Positions 21,005 to 34,200 of a stretch of 64,000 nt of DNA are shown piece by piece. A program made the translations under genes and the position numbers. Below the pieces are notes generated by a model, which made no database searches, was not told the DNA's origin, and was given only the letters and a program-made list of their open reading frames with translations. Each line of letters starts with the position of its first letter. Positions within the stretch are counted from its first letter, which is position 1. The DNA is from Lycium barbarum (taxonomy: Eukaryota > Streptophyta > Magnoliopsida > Solanales > Solanaceae): contig NC_083337.1 in assembly GCF_019175385.1 (NCBI RefSeq), positions 44,678,938 through 44,742,937 of the forward strand. The letters are read 5' to 3'.

Positions 21005-23588
21005 TGTCACGCCCCAACTCTAGAAACGTGCGGGCACCTACCATTTTCCTAACTCGGTAGGCGAACCTGTCCTTTAACCAACGCCTAAAAAAATAAATGA
21101 AATCAACTCCCAACCATAATATAAATAAGTATGACATAAAAGTAATAATAAGTGCGGAATAATACATGCCCAAATGAATCTGGAGTCGTACAAGAGCTAC
21201 TACATAGATGAAGTCTGAATGCATAGTCTCACAGATAAATACTGTCTCAGGGATAGAAATAAGACAAGTAATGAAAGAGTAGCCATCTGGGCTACAGATC
21301 TTCCAAGTGCTTACCCTGGATGCTAGTGAATGAGGCCTCTAGATTAGTCACGAAGGGTGGAACTCTTTCCGACAACATACTCTGCACTCATAAAAAGAGT
21401 ACAACAAGGCAACATCAGTACAAAACACGGTACTGAGTAAGCATCATAGGCCGATAACAGTTAGATCACGCATGCAAACAAGGAAATGGAAAGATGATCA
21501 TGCTCACAGACAGATAGAAGTCAACAAGTCCAAGTAGTACAATCAATTACCAAACGATGTCTTAAATATTTCACGAAGCTAAACATAACCCAATAATCGC
21601 CCAATAACTCGAATTTTTCAATCCAAATAACAATATATGTATGTAAATGGAATGCAATGCAATGATACACACATGCTTCGGGGGGACGATGTCCACCTTT
21701 TGACAGTCATGACCAATGGGGGACCGCTAAGTCCATGTACCGTCATTCCATATCACACAACCTAGAATGACTCCTCCACTATCTAATATCATTGCTAACC
21801 ACTCTGTATCACACAACATAGGGATGGTTACACATATGTAGTAATGTCGCATGAATCATATTACCTCCGTCATCACCATCTCCCAATATCAAGATCAAGA
21901 AAGATATGTCATGGATATGAGAAAGTATGTCATGCAATGAAAATATCATAAATAACATATGGATTCCAGTCAATTCATATAAGGACAACCATCATAGTAC
22001 AAGTATCACATGAATCCTTCCTTTTAACCAGTCTCCCATAATACATAGAAACCACCAATTCACATAAGAAAAACCAAGCATAAGCCTCGGGATTCTACAG
22101 GCCACGAGCCCGAACACACAAGTCACAATAGTACTAACCTAAGAATTCCATCCCAAACTTCATACCCGAAGGTTCACATGATGTCTCCAACAATTCCCTA
22201 GTACTACATACGAGTCGTTAACCGGAGTCTAACCACAAAGGTAAGCTATAACCTACTTGGAGTGACGAATAGGAATCCAAACAAATCACGCGATCGCCTT
22301 GCCCTTCCTTCATGCTTCCAAATACTCCAGATCAATTTATAACGTAATCTAGATTATCATGAAGAACAATACCCATATTTCTAGTCTTTTAATTTAGTTA
22401 ACTTAAGTCTATGGAATTTGGGGAAACGGGCCCACAAGGGAAAACGGGAAATTCGAAAGTGAAACATGCAATTCAAGTCTAAAATCCACTAATCAATTCC
22501 TAAAAAAAACTCAATATTAAGCTAAAATCGTATTTAAAGTGAGACCCCCGATTTTGGGTATGAACCCTAACTCTCAAATTCATAAATTGGTTACTAATAA
22601 TGAAGGATTCATGTTTATATAGCTATTACCCACCAATTCAATACTAATATAAGCTTATTCCATTAACAAATCAAGGTTTGATAATATAAAGTTCATTCCA
22701 GAAAGAAACCCCAAAAATCCTCTTTAATCCTTATGTTATTGGAAGACTCTAGCTTGAATTAGGGAGTTTCTATGGTGGATTATGAATCATAAATGAAAAA
22801 TAGGATTTGATGAACTTACCGCAATAAAGAATTCCTCAGAATCTCATGTTTTTCTCTCAAAATAGCTCTATAACCGACTGTAATGAATGAGGAGTGATAG
22901 GGTTTTAAAAAGGATTTAAGGCATTTAAGTCCCCGTCGACTACTACAGCGGTCTACAGTCCACTATGGCGGAACCACTGCCGCGGTGACATGACAGCTCG
23001 ATGGTCACCCCACATTACACTAAGCTGCTATTATGGCAGGGGCATCGCCACGACGATGTCACTGCCCCGGTACTGGTGCTGCTGCTCCGGACACCAGTCA
23101 CCAGAAAATTATTATTTTTTACCATTCTCAACCCAAAATCCGACTATCACCCGAGGCCCCACAGATACAAAATAAACATGCAAACACATATAAAAACGCG
23201 CTACAAACCCACCAGTGGCCTTGCATTTTCCAGCGGGGGCCTCGTTGACCAACTCAGCCCTTAATACCCCTAAGCTAACTTTCCGACTCAGGTCTCAAAA
23301 TGCACTCTAATGCATTGGGAAACGAACCGAACATACTTGCAAGTCACAAATGACCATCCGGACCTCTCAAAACTGACGGATTTCTAAAAAAGGTCCGTTT
23401 ACCCAACAGTCAACTTTGGGGCAAAACATTTTTTGCTTTAAGGCTTATTATCACAAAAACCAATCTAATATTCACCCGATGACCTCGGAAATCGTACCTC
23501 CTATCCCGGAAAGTCTAATATAAGCTAATGAAGCTAAAAAAAAAGTCAACAAGGTCAAAAGTACCGTACGGCCAAACGGGGCGTTACA
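21005..23588 (-). mobile_element. 5' LTR of the minus-strand chromovirus
   Basis: It runs from TGTCACGCCCCAACTC to GGGGCGTTACA on the plus strand, 2584 bp, with the primer site immediately left. A looser form of the LTR hairpin is at 21415-21436 (loop of 8). A GC-rich stretch of CGC/GCGG words at 22920-23100 matches those of LTRs at 48660-48800 and 50560-50660. It is not similar to the 3' LTR of the same element. It is inserted in the older LTR that resumes at 23589. Confidence 0.82.
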
Positions 23589-24618
23589 GCTATCATTAGT
23601 TTCATGCTCAATTGAGAGAATCTTAGTCTCTTAAGTTAGGGTTCTAAAACCCACAATTCCCCTTCCTAAATCATGATTTCTAGCATGAATTTCCATTATA
23701 TTAGATGATATAATCATAAAGGAGTGATTAGGAACTTACCCACTTGAGGAACCTTGAAGAATCTCTCAAAAATCACCCTTAGTCGAGCTCCCAAACTCCA
23801 AATATGTGAATGAAAGGTCTAATAACGAAATGGGGAATAAATATCTAAACCTATTCAATGAATAGCTCACGTGCGCAACTTTCCTCGTATCCGCGAGTCC
23901 GCTCCTGCGAACAATAGACCGCATGGGCGAAGTCACATAAGATCTCGGAGGTGCGCGCCTGCAGACCAATCCACGCAGGGGCGACTCCGCTTCTGCGAAC
24001 ATATCTTCGCAACAGCGAGACCCAACGTCGTTTCCCAAATCTCGCGCCTGCGGGCTTCCTTTCGCAGGAGTGACACCACAGGGGCGGATAGAGGCTCGCA
24101 AGGGCGAGTACACCAGAACCAACAAAAAATCTTATTTTTGACTCTCACTCCCCAAAATCTCGAGACTCTCCTGGAACATCCCCGATACAAACCAAATATG
24201 CAATCGCACATAGAAACATGCTACAAACTCATTCACGCACTCAGAATTCCCAAAAAAGGTCTCGTTGGCCAAGTCAACCCTGAACGACCAAAAATAAACT
24301 TTCTAATCAAATGTCCAAAATGACCCCCAAGACCCTCGGGAAGTAAACCAAATACACAACCAGGCTATATTCAACTTTTCGGAGCTAATGAAACTGACAC
24401 AATTCCCAAAATGACACAATTTCCCTCGATGTTGACTTTAGTCAACCCGACACTTATGAAATTCCAAAAATCTCATGTTCTCACTCAAATCACATTCGAT
24501 GGCCTCGGGAATAGCACCACCCATCCTGACAAGTCAAATATATCATAATGAAACTGGGGAAAAGGTCAAAAGGAGTAGAATGGTTGAAAGTGCCAAAACG
24601 ACCTAACGAGTTGTTACA
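23589..24618 (-). mobile_element. Partial 3' LTR of an older chromovirus
   Basis: On the plus strand it ends GAGTTGTTACA at 24618. The minus strand therefore reads purine tract TAAGTGGAGGATGA, then TGTAACAACTCG. The far part of this LTR is cut by the chromovirus inserted at 23588. A GC-rich stretch at 23870-24110 (repeated GCGAA/CGCAGG words) creates overlapping frames on both strands that I do not regard as genes. Confidence 0.75.
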
Positions 24619-25496
24619 TCATCCTCCACTTAAACGCATGTTCGTCCTCCAACATGAAAGAAAAAGGGACATACCATAATTACCGAAAACTTAGGGATAC
24701 CTACTCCATAAATTCGTCTCCCCAAAATAGCAAATGGCACTTCCTCAATAGTCAGATTCTGATTAGGCAACACCGAAACCCACTGAATCACACGAGAACC
24801 ATCCGACTGGTACTTCTACAACAGGGAAGTGTGAAACACGGGGTGGACACCCGACGACTTGGAGGCAAAGCCAAACTTGTAGGCTGCCTCACTAATACAC
24901 TGACCAATCTTAAAAAACCAATGCACTTAGGGCTTAACTTGCCCTTCTTCCCAAACCTCATTACACCCTTTAAGAGTGAACTGTTCAACAAAATCAACTC
25001 AATAGCCATAAACTCCAAGTCATGAAGCTTCCTATTTGCATAACTCTTTTGTCTACTCAGAGCTGTGAGAAATCTCCCTTGAAATGTCTCAAATCTATCC
25101 AAAGACAATCTCGTTATAAGTCTGTACACAAGCTCAAACACATCGAGCGAATCAACTGGAGATCGAAATCTCCTACCTATGGAGCCTCGGATGATGATAG
25201 TCATTGTAAGAAAACCCCACAAAAAGGAAAACCTGATCCCAATCACCACCAAAACCAATCACGCAGGTCCGTAACATATCCTTAAGGGCCCGAATAACCC
25301 GCTCGGACAGATCATAAAACTGAGGGTGGAATGCTGTACTAAGCTCCACCCCAGAACCCAACTCTTTCCGTATAGGACGCCAAAAATAAGAAGTAAGTAT
25401 GAAGTTATAAGAATGTGCACCCCAAGCAAATGAACCAACTCTCGAATGTAAATTCTAGCCAATTTCTCTGAATTGCAAGTAGTCTGAATATGTTTG
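24619..25496 (-). pseudogene. Chromovirus integrase end pseudogene (older element)
   Basis: Minus-strand frames show KLARIYIRELVHLLGV (about 25460), VELSTAFHP and SERVIRALKDMLRTCVIGFG (25340-25260), QKSYANRKLHDLEF and KGVMRFGKKGKLSPK (25060-24950). These are the integrase core end and GPY-type module of a chromovirus close to the others in the window. Several frame changes are needed to join them. The right edge is cut at 25497 by an LTR. Confidence 0.85.
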
Positions 25497-27930
25497 TGTC
25501 ACGACCCAACTCGGAGCCATGACGGATATCCGGAGCTACCCTACCGAGCACCACCCATCAAACTTTTCATCAAACTCTTCCTAAATATACAATACTCTCA
25601 GCACGAAACTTGTCATAATACAATCATTATCATTTCCAAAATACATGTACCTTTGTGCACATAAGCCTGCGAGGCTATAAAAAATGATATACGAATATAC
25701 ACGGTAGTAATCATGAGACATCTACTACCCACACATAAGTATCTAGGAGCCTCTAACCGGAATACTGGAGTCATAAGGACGGGACAGGACCCCGCCATGC
25801 CCCAAATATCTACACAAAATCATATACCAATAGGTTGCACCTCCGGAGTAGTGGGGTGCTCCTGTACAACGGATGAGTAAGCTCCTAAGCGTCTACACCA
25901 TTTCCCTGTCTACCTGTGGGAATGAGCACAACGTCCATAATGAAAAGGATGTCAGTACGAACAATGTACTGAGTATGTAAGGCATATATGGTAACATAAT
26001 AAGGAAATATAGAAAGAATAAGAAGAAAAGATAACTGTAACTGCTTGCCTCTTGAGGCGAAATCATGCATGCTCACTTTTACCTTTAAGACCAGATTATA
26101 ACACATATATACAGATATGAGTAAGCTGTCTGAGTCATATGTCATCACTAGCCCATGTCCAGGTATCCCGCGTCCGGGATAGTCATCTCACGCCGCCCAC
26201 TAGTGGTGATGCCCGTGCCATATAGACACGATGTAATCATCTATAAGCGGCCCGCCTTAGTGGTGCTGCCCGGCCGTATAGGCGCGGTGTAATTTTACAT
26301 ATACATAAGCCAATGCATGCATGGGAGCTCAAATAAAAGCTATCAATCTATCAGAGTGACGTAAGGTCGGGAACCTCCGATTATGTTATCGAATAATCAT
26401 GATCATCATGTCTCACCTTAAAGGAACTAAAAACATGAGGTGAGACTAACAACAGGAAGCAACATTCATGAAATCATAAAAATAAGAATATCGAACTCAT
26501 CATATCATCATTATCATCATCATTATCATGGAACATATCTCATCTCTATTTCATAAGAAGCTCTTACAAATAATTAACTTTCCTCTTTTAGAGTGTAAAA
26601 AGATCATGGAAATATATAGGAGAAATCACAGTATAAGAGTCATGGTTTTGAAAGAAGGGGACTAGCCTCACATACCTTTATGTCTTCTTAATGACTAAGA
26701 GTTCTCCTTCCAAGCTTGCAATTCTACATTCAAGAGAATCCATACAAAATTAGCTCATTGAGAACATGCTTAAATCTGGACTAAAGCGACTAAAAGGCTA
26801 ACGAAAATTGGGCAGCATTTCCTTTGTTCATACAACTTTCTCCATATAATCAACAACTCCCAAATATCATTAACAAAACCCAAGACATCATAATCAATAA
26901 AGTTCTTCAAGTTAAACATTATTCGATTCTTAAAATTCCCTTCCAATGTCATTCATAACTATAACTATGGCGTACCACCATATTCGTTCACATATAATGC
27001 TTCTTCAACATTCTTAATATCATTCATCACAAGATCATACTCATGGCACATCAAGAACTATGATTCATGTCAATCACTATCCAAGAATACCATTAATTCC
27101 ACCTTTGAGCTTCATATTCTACTCATTTCTTTTATTCAAGTTATTCTACAACCAAATACTCTTATTAACATGGATTAAATGTGAAACTCACCTTTGATCA
27201 CATAGGAATGATCCTTGGATGAAATTACTCCATGTGAGAAAATCCCAACTTCAATTCCAAAGGGCTTCTTGGCCTCTAGCAACCCTATAAAGCATCCTTG
27301 CACTTGATTTCCTTAGATTAATGATGTTTGGTCTTTGATATGCCTTGGATTTATGTCAGTAGGTTGTATAGAATATTCTAGAGCTCTCAAGAAGTGTGGA
27401 GGAAATGAGAGAAATGAAAAATAAGAATTTGGATCTAATATATATACTTGCAAAAAGCTGACCCGACATGGTTTTATACGGACACTTGTACGGTTCGTAT
27501 AATTTTATACGGTCCGTATAAGTGACCATATAAGTCCATCCGAGGCTGGTCCATTCTGAAACTGTTATATGGACCGTATAAAGTTATACGGACCGTATAA
27601 CCCACTTTTCTCCCGAACTTGTTCTCGTTGATTCGTTTGATCTTCAATCCTTATGGAACCTTCTTAGCACTTGTTTAAAACTTCATTAACAATCTAAAAA
27701 TCCTTCTAACTCATTCACGAGACCTTACTAAATAATCTCTAACTCGATACTTATGAAACCTGTTCGCGACTTATACCTCACTTTCCTTCGATTCATACAA
27801 CTTCAAAATCTTATCGCATACGCTTTAAAATTACCAAATACCCTCCTTAATGTCATAAGAACTCCATGTTCACCTTAAGCTGACGTTAGTCTATGTACGA
27901 CACAACGATATGAAATTCTGAGGTGTAACA
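25497..27930 (-). mobile_element. 3' LTR of a minus-strand element inserted in the older integrase
   Basis: It runs from TGTCACGACCCAACTC to GAGGTGTAACA, 2434 bp. A C-rich tract (minus purine tract) and pre-PPT sequence follow on the right, so this is a 3' LTR, not a solo LTR. It carries hairpins at 25952-25972 and 26350-26381, a splice-donor-like block near 26672 (minus), and palindromes TATACGGACCGTATA at 27475-27600. Confidence 0.85.
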
Positions 27931-29260
27931 CTCTTCCCCCCATAAGAACATTCATCCTCGAATGATAAGCTCTCGGGGTTTCTACAGAAATTTTGCCAGT
28001 GTTCCCCCTATAATATTGCACTACCATCCTATCACAGCAACTCAAAATAACACTGCCACTTAATGCTACGATATCACAACACACAATATGGCCACATACG
28101 ACCAAAAACATTGCATTGCATACCTGGGGCAATGGCGTCTCATCTTGAACCTCTTCTAGGAGTGGAGATAAATGAGTATACTTAGACTTCGTACCCTCTT
28201 TCCCTTCCTAATGCATCTCTTCTACTTTCGCATTCTTTCCTAATATCTTCATCAAGCTTACATAAGTTCTTCCTTCACTACTTCAAAACCATTTGAGAGG
28301 GCAGTAAGAGATTCTCATAAAATCTTTCAATAATCTTCCCCAAATCTTTTCGAAATGAAATTTCCGCACTCCAATGGTTTAATACCTTTTCATTCTTGCA
28401 AGATTTATGCGACCACCGATATATAACAATTCCAACCCATCTTACAGGTCTTTTCATCTTTCTTAAAGGCTTAACGCACGTGTCCTCAACATACCTTGGG
28501 ATGTTAGAAAACGAGCTCTATCCGTTGATTTATTTCAAAATAGAGGTTTACTCGAATGACCTATCTTTCCCAAATCTCTCGAAATGTATCGATCTTCAGA
28601 CACTGGTAGAGAACCAAGCATTTTTATGAATTTTCATAGATAGCTTATATGATTCTTTACAATTTCCACGCCTATTTCAGCTCTAGATTTATCCTCATTC
28701 TTGACTAGTACCACGAAATTATCTTACACAAGTTTACTCCTTATTTCCTTCTTTATCCACACTGCCCGCTTCCAGTTTCTCGCCTAAATCTATCTTACTG
28801 CATTTACTTCACTATGCGACCTTAATTTCTTTGTGTTTGAGTACTCTAAGCTTGAAATTCTCGTATCACCCATACTTTCCCTCTTCTACACGATCATACG
28901 TATCTGTTCCGTTTCATTGTAGGTCGCTACTATCAGATATTCACATGCTTCCAATTAGTTCATTTCCATTTCAATCCTCTCCTATTGTTAGCCCCGCATC
29001 TTTCCATTAGCAACGGCATTGCTAAATTTTGAGTCAAGCACTCGACCTTTAAGGCTTTCCCTATACAATGCTTTTTAAATTGTTACGCGACATTGGAACT
29101 TCGCAGGCTCAGGAAAATGCCATGGTTCCTTTTATACAAAGGGAAGATGTGGTGGATCCAATAGTGTCATGATCACCCCTTCTTTAGATCCCCTCGCAAA
29201 GCATCTCTTTTTGAAAAGACTCTTCCTAGCCAAGGTGTTTCAGATTACCTTCAACCCTTT
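27931..29260 (-). mobile_element. Non-coding internal remnant left of a lost 5' part
   Basis: The first 100 bp match the sequences before the purine tract at 2267 and 62384 (ATTCATCCTCGAATG and the phrase around AGAAATTTTGCC). After that the plus strand is T/C-rich like the LARD internal region at 11833-15262, with only vague traces of a chromodomain end near 28140-28260. No frame is convincing. The right boundary is approximate and no 5' LTR or primer site is visible. Confidence 0.55.
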
Positions 29261-32200
29261 CCAATTATAAAGGCTATTCGCTACCAAGAATTTTTCTTTC
29301 AGCCAAGTGTCTTAATAAGTTTAATTACAAGAATGTATAAATTGTCAGGATCATTTAGGCTAGAATCATGATCATTTCAACACTAGAAGCCAGCAAAGTC
29401 CATGCAGGGTCACAACACAAGTCAAATGTCATCAGCAAATTCCTTAAGTCACTCTACAGAACTGCCCTAAACCAACCTAGGAATGTAACATGTTGTGTCA
29501 TATCACAAACCCCACTTAGGCAGACCATGGAAAGTATATACGAGACAGTCAAGGAGATAAAGACAATCAAACATCTTGACAGGGCATTAAAGATCAAGTC
29601 TAGACATAAATTACTCAAGTAGTGGACATTAGGCAATTCCAATTTTAACTTAAGCTGGTTATATTCCAACAGAACCCATACAAAGCATTTCATGTTTTAA
29701 GAACACAGGCCAAAAGGGGGGCAATTTGATCTTAAATATGGGATAACTACTCTCTTTTAAGAAAAACATTTAGAGGCTCTAAGTGGAGCACAAAGGGTAC
29801 TCAGACAGTAATTTGCCAGGTGGCCATGAACCAACATTCATATATATATTTTTTTTTTTAGTAAAGATCCTCCATTTTCCCTAACAAAATCAAAACCATT
29901 GACTTTTCAAATATAATCAAGATTCACATAGGAGGAAAATAAAAGGAAGAAGAAAGATATGCATTAACTGGCAAATGAAGCACATTTATGAAACTGTCAT
30001 ACAAATGCAAAGAACAAAGTGACCTTTCATGAACAGGTCACATGGTAGACAATTTAGGTTTCTAATCCAATTCTTAAAAGACTAGTTAATTAGCAAAACA
30101 TTGACTTAACCCCCCCCCCCCCCCCCCCCCCCCCACACCCTTTGCTAACCTAATCTCTAGACAGAATTCTCCTTAACCTACACATGGTTCAATCTAGTCG
30201 AAGAAGTCTCACTTTCTTTTTCCTTAGTCATGTTTTAACAAGTTGAATTAGCAGGGTAATGACATTTTATCAAATCAATGGTTCATTGTTAATCTAGCCT
30301 TTCCTTCCCTCCACACAGTCTTGTTTCAACACCCTCTTAGACTTATTCTCATTATGATTATATCCCTGATTTGCCTATTCAAACTTCTATTTTTAGTAGT
30401 GATTAATTACTGAGACTAAGTCCACTCAACAATTCCTCTAACTGGTCAATCAACAACTGGTCACTTTCATTAGTCAGACCAGATCAAGAAAGCACAATCA
30501 AATAAAGCTCCAAACACATCAACCTCCCATAAAGGGAGAAGAAAAGCACATATTAGACTGTCAACCTTGTTTTAATTTAGCTTTATTTTACAAATGAAAC
30601 GGTAAGCCAGGCTGATTCTCAAAAAAAAAAAAAAAAAGGTGGTTCCTTATTTAGTGAAGAAAAAGGAATGCTTGATCTATCTGCGTCTCTAATCCCTTTC
30701 CGTCTTATTTACCAAGATCGATACAATTATTGCACATTCATAGAGTTAACCAGCTAACAGGAAGTACGAAAAAATACATAGAAGATCAACCTAAGTCATT
30801 GGTACAACAAGGTAGCACCAACCATAGAAGACCCAACACATTTGCACACACACTCTTTAGGCACAGTCTTAAAAGAATTTTCAACTTAAGCATGATAAGA
30901 TAGGAGCAGAGCAGCCTTACTTTGTAAAGAAATATCACAAATCAAACTGCTGAAAGTCTCAGATATGTTCAATAAGGCAAATCAAGAGGTCCTCAAACAT
31001 AAATAAAAACTCTTAAGTCATTTATTCCTTTTGGAGACAGGTATTATCATATCATGATGCAAATATTACAATGTTGATCCCACAATCATGTCATAATGAC
31101 TTTCCAACACTAGGCAGTGTCCATCAAACAGTCATACAACCAAATTAATATCCTAAGTAGGCTTACAACAACCTAGGTATTTTCTGATTAAACTAGACTC
31201 TTTTGTTTCAATAAATACTTATTAACAGTGCATTGTTGACCCTTATCAAAACTCAAGATCACACAAGCCATTTCTAGATTCCAACAACCTCAAACACGTT
31301 TGCAAAGTTATAGCATTAATATAGGGCATCCACTTTAAACCAGATAATCATGTACACATAAGTAAAGCATCATGTTTGTAAAGAATTTACTCTAAAGCTT
31401 GATAAACAGTGTTTAAATCAACAATTATACTACAAATCCATCAACCAAGAGCATTTTAACAATACATACTAACTATTAACTTATAAAATGACAAAGAACA
31501 TAAAAGAGGGGCTGGGTATTACCTTTTTTCGATGCAGCCTTTGTCAAGAACGGATTCGCAAGCTCCTTGTGCTTCCAACCCAAACTCAACCACAACAAAT
31601 AAGAAAATAAATAAATTTTTTACTGAAAGACTCAAACCAGTCAGAGAGGTTTTCTTTTGAGTCTAAAATTATACTTTGCTTTAAATTTCAGCTTTTAACT
31701 TAAAATTCTTAGCTTTTCGATTTTTTCCAAATTCTGAAAACTTGTTTTTGTTTAAGGTTGGGGTTCTATAAGGCTGTGACAAAACCTAATAATACCGATG
31801 TGGGATGAACTAGTTTTGTTCAAATCATCTTTGCAAACGAAAATCTACGGTTGAAATTGACCAGATTCAAGGACGCATGGCCAGATCTGAGTATTGTTAT
31901 ACTCGATTTGGCCCTTTTGTACTCAACCAATAAGAATCGAACAAAATACAACAATGTAATAGCGAAAATAAAGAACAAATGCAGAAATCGTGTAATAGAT
32001 TCAAAAAATTAAAAGGAAAATCGAAGATGAAAGCGACCTATACCGTGTTTCGAAGGAGTAAGATGAGAACAAGGTTGAATCATTAATGCTTATCACGCAA
32101 GAGGAGTGTACAAAGGCTGTAAAGCCTTGTACTCTCTGCAACTTTGCCATTTTGGCATGCGAGAGAAGGCACAAAGCTTGGCGGTGTTAGGGTTTACGTA

Positions 32201-33242
32201 TGGGGAAAGGAAAGAGGAAGAGAAAATGCTTAGGGGTCGTTTGGCATTAGCAAAAAATGAATAACTGAAAGGGGATTATTCCCCTTATCAGCTGACTTGG
32301 GCTGGGTCAGCCCCATTGGGCTTGGACTCGGTCCAACTGATCTGAGAGATAAAGAAATGGGCCCTTGTCTTGTGTGTACACCAAGTGTAGACACATATAT
32401 TACACATATATGTTGTGTATACTTGGTATATATGCTGGATGTATTAGCTATTAACTATTTATAATTTAAAAATACTGTTAAAGAAAAATTTAAACCACGG
32501 GGAAAATTAGGTTGCTATGTATCTTTTGCAATAAAAATAAAATAAAATAATAAAAATAAAAAATGATTTTAAAAAGTTGGCTAAGTCGTTGGTGGGCCTG
32601 AAATTTGATCAATTGATCAAACACATTTTTAATTATGGCCTCTTAGTCTAATTTTGAGAATTAGGACAACATATTACTCTAAATTAAATACTGACAGGCT
32701 AATTTCTTAAAAATATAAGCTAATTCCTTTAAATGAAAGAACAATTAAATTAATTTTACTAAGGCAAAAAATCAAGAAAAAGGGAAAGTATACATATGAA
32801 AAGGGCTCAGTTTTTGCAATAATTATTATTTAATTAATTAACTAGCCTAATTAAATCATTAAAGGGTGATTATACTTATTTTTTGTAAAAATCAAGAGTA
32901 GTAAAGAAAAGGTAAATAATTAATTACTTAAACTATTTAATTTATCCAAATTTCAGAGGTGAAAATAAAAAGCGAAATGTTAAACAAAATAATTTTAAAT
33001 GATTAAACAAGAATAATTCAACCAAATATCTTGAAAATTATTTATTATTCTCTAAATAAAACATGATGCATGAAAAATCTTCTTTTTTTATTATTATTAA
33101 TTTAAAAGGAAGAAATATTGACCTAGGCATTTTTTGTAAAAATCATTGAAAGCCATTAGAGATATTCAGCTGATTCACTTATTACCCAGGGACCCTGAAT
33201 GATTAAAATGACTTACGGGAGATCAAAAATTAGGTGTCAACA
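29261..33242 (-). mobile_element. AT-rich non-coding stretch, right part a Tat/Ogre-like LTR candidate
   Basis: At 33242 the minus strand begins TGTTGACACC, followed by TTTTTGATCTCCC, a start seen in plant Tat-type LTRs. The following ~1.7 kb of minus strand has an AT-rich upstream part, a GGCTGACCCAGCCC stretch near 32300 and CATGCCAAAATGGC near 32155. Further left, AAAAGGTAATACCC near 31525 looks like a splice donor. I cannot locate the far LTR end, a primer site or a target duplication. Positions 29261 to about 31500 hold no recognisable feature apart from homopolymer runs; two short frames near 29370-29690 resemble nothing I know. Confidence 0.4.
30110..30134. repeat. Poly-C run, 25 bases
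   Basis: Uninterrupted C run within non-coding DNA. The exact length may be unreliable in an assembly. Confidence 0.95.
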
Positions 33243-33368
33243 CTCTTTACTATTATATATCAATATATTACCGTTTACTTGCTATTATCTTATATTATAA
33301 ATTAATCTAACCACATATCCTATCAGCCACTTATAAATTTAATTGTTATCCGTTTTTTAGGGTAAACA
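33243..33368 (+). mobile_element. 3' tail of a plus-strand Tat-type 5' LTR
   Basis: The AT-rich tail ends GGGTAAACA at 33368, two bases before a primer-type sequence TTGGCGCCCACC (33371-33382). This arrangement is typical of Tat/Athila gypsy elements. The left part of this LTR is missing. Confidence 0.6.
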
Positions 33369-33370
33369 GT

Positions 33371-33382
33371 TTGGCGCCCACC
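33371..33382 (+). promoter_or_regulatory. Primer binding site, Tat/Athila type
   Basis: TTGGCGCCCACC follows the LTR tail and precedes a gag start by about 90 bp. It differs from the TGGTATCAGAGC sites elsewhere in the window, so a separate lineage is present. Confidence 0.7.
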
Positions 33383-33468
33383 ATGAGACATAGGATAATG
33401 GTGGTGGTTTAATTTGCTACTTCCCCTTTCACTTGTTCTTTGAAAGTTTGTGTTTTAGATACGTTGAG

Positions 33469-33780
33469 ATGGTAAGCAGTGGTCGATCCGGACACATGAA
33501 CAACAATGAAATATTCGCAGAAAACAACAATAACACAGTACCCCTGCTGACCCGGCCAACCCAAATGCTGTCAACTCGATCGAAGGCCTTAACCACCAGA
33601 ATACTATCAACCAGGAGAATGCTGCCCTTTCAGCCACAGATCCTTTGAATAGCAATAATTCGACAACTTTGCTTCGGGCATCGGGCCAAAAGGCACCGAA
33701 TGCCGTAGAGGAAGTTAACTTACGTGTGATATTTGAAATGTTGCAGGAACAAAAGGTGGCTGAAGTATGTGATGAGGTTT
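33469..33780 (+). pseudogene. Tat-type gag N-terminal fragment
   Basis: It opens MVSSGRSGHMNNNEIFAENN. After one frame change near 33545 it continues DPANPNAVNSIEGLN, NTINQENAALSATDP and VEEVNLRVIFEMLQEQKVA. This is the low-complexity N-terminal part of Gag in plant Tat elements. It stops abruptly near 33800, where chromovirus pol sequence begins, so the rest of the element has been lost by recombination. Confidence 0.65.
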
Positions 33781-33799
33781 TAGAAGAAAGGCAAGCTGA

Positions 33800-34200
33800 G
33801 TCCGAGGTACATTGACCCTTTTGAGATTGTTCAACATATAGGTAAGTAGCCTATGAGTTGGCTTTGCCACTTGGTCTACTGGGTGTTGATCCCGTATTTC
33901 ATGTTTTGATGCTCAAGGAGTACCATTCAAGTGATTCTCACGTGATTCAGTAGGATTCTGTGTTACTTGATCAGAATTTGACTTTTGAGGAAGACCCGGT
34001 TGTTATTCTGGACAAGCAGATTCAGAAATTGAGATCCAAAGAGATAGCTTCTGTGAAGGTTCAATGGAAGCATCGTCAGGTTGAGGAAGCTACTTAGGAT
34101 ACCGAGTCAAATATGCGGAGTAGGTACCCCCTAATTTTTGTCAAGTCAGTTACATTCCTTAACTTTACGTTTGAGGACAAACGTCTGTTTAAGTGGTGGA
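33800..34200 (+). pseudogene. Plus-strand chromovirus pol end (integrase tail and chromodomain)
   Basis: The plus-strand frame reads YIDPFEIVQHIG, then, after a one-base shift, AYELALPLGLLGV, FHVLMLKEYH, LTFEEDPVVILDKQIQKLRS and KEIASVKVQWKHRQVEEAT, followed by a stop and NMRSRYP. This is the same protein end as at 2267-3333 and 62384-63182, in the opposite direction. At least three stops are present. It is followed by the purine-rich AAGTGGTGGA and an LTR start. Confidence 0.88.

Larger units (their letters stand above)
198..23588 (-). mobile_element. Minus-strand Ty3/gypsy chromovirus (Del/Tekay-like), disrupted by three insertions
   Basis: This is the parent span of one element read on the minus strand: 5' LTR 21005-23588, tRNA-Met primer site 20990-21001, gag 20604-19524, protease and RT 9327-7717, RNase H and integrase 6971-5800, integrase end and chromodomain 3333-2267, purine tract next to 2267, and 3' LTR from 2266 leftwards. 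Continuity across the insertions at 3334-5799, 6972-7716 and 9328-19523 is shown by target duplications and by the reading frame resuming (zinc knuckle CYICGEPGH; integrase SDRGAQ then FTANFW; AAKFQW). The element cannot be active because it has many stops. Oddly, its two LTRs do not match: the 5' LTR begins TGTAACGCCCC and the 3' LTR begins TGTTACACCC. The left end lies outside the window. Confidence 0.85.

Noticed and set aside
23766..24323. Frames of 92-150 codons on both strands
   Set aside because: They lie in a GC-rich LTR stretch and no frame shows a known domain.
29368..29693. Opposed 84- and 79-codon frames
   Set aside because: No recognisable domain, overlap each other, ordinary composition; chance frames are more likely.
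31500..32230. Possible 5' part of a host gene (minus strand, CATGCCAAAATGGC and a donor-like GGTAAT)
   Set aside because: The only ATG frame is about 20 codons. The stretch lies between a Tat-like LTR start and AT-rich DNA, which fits an LTR better.
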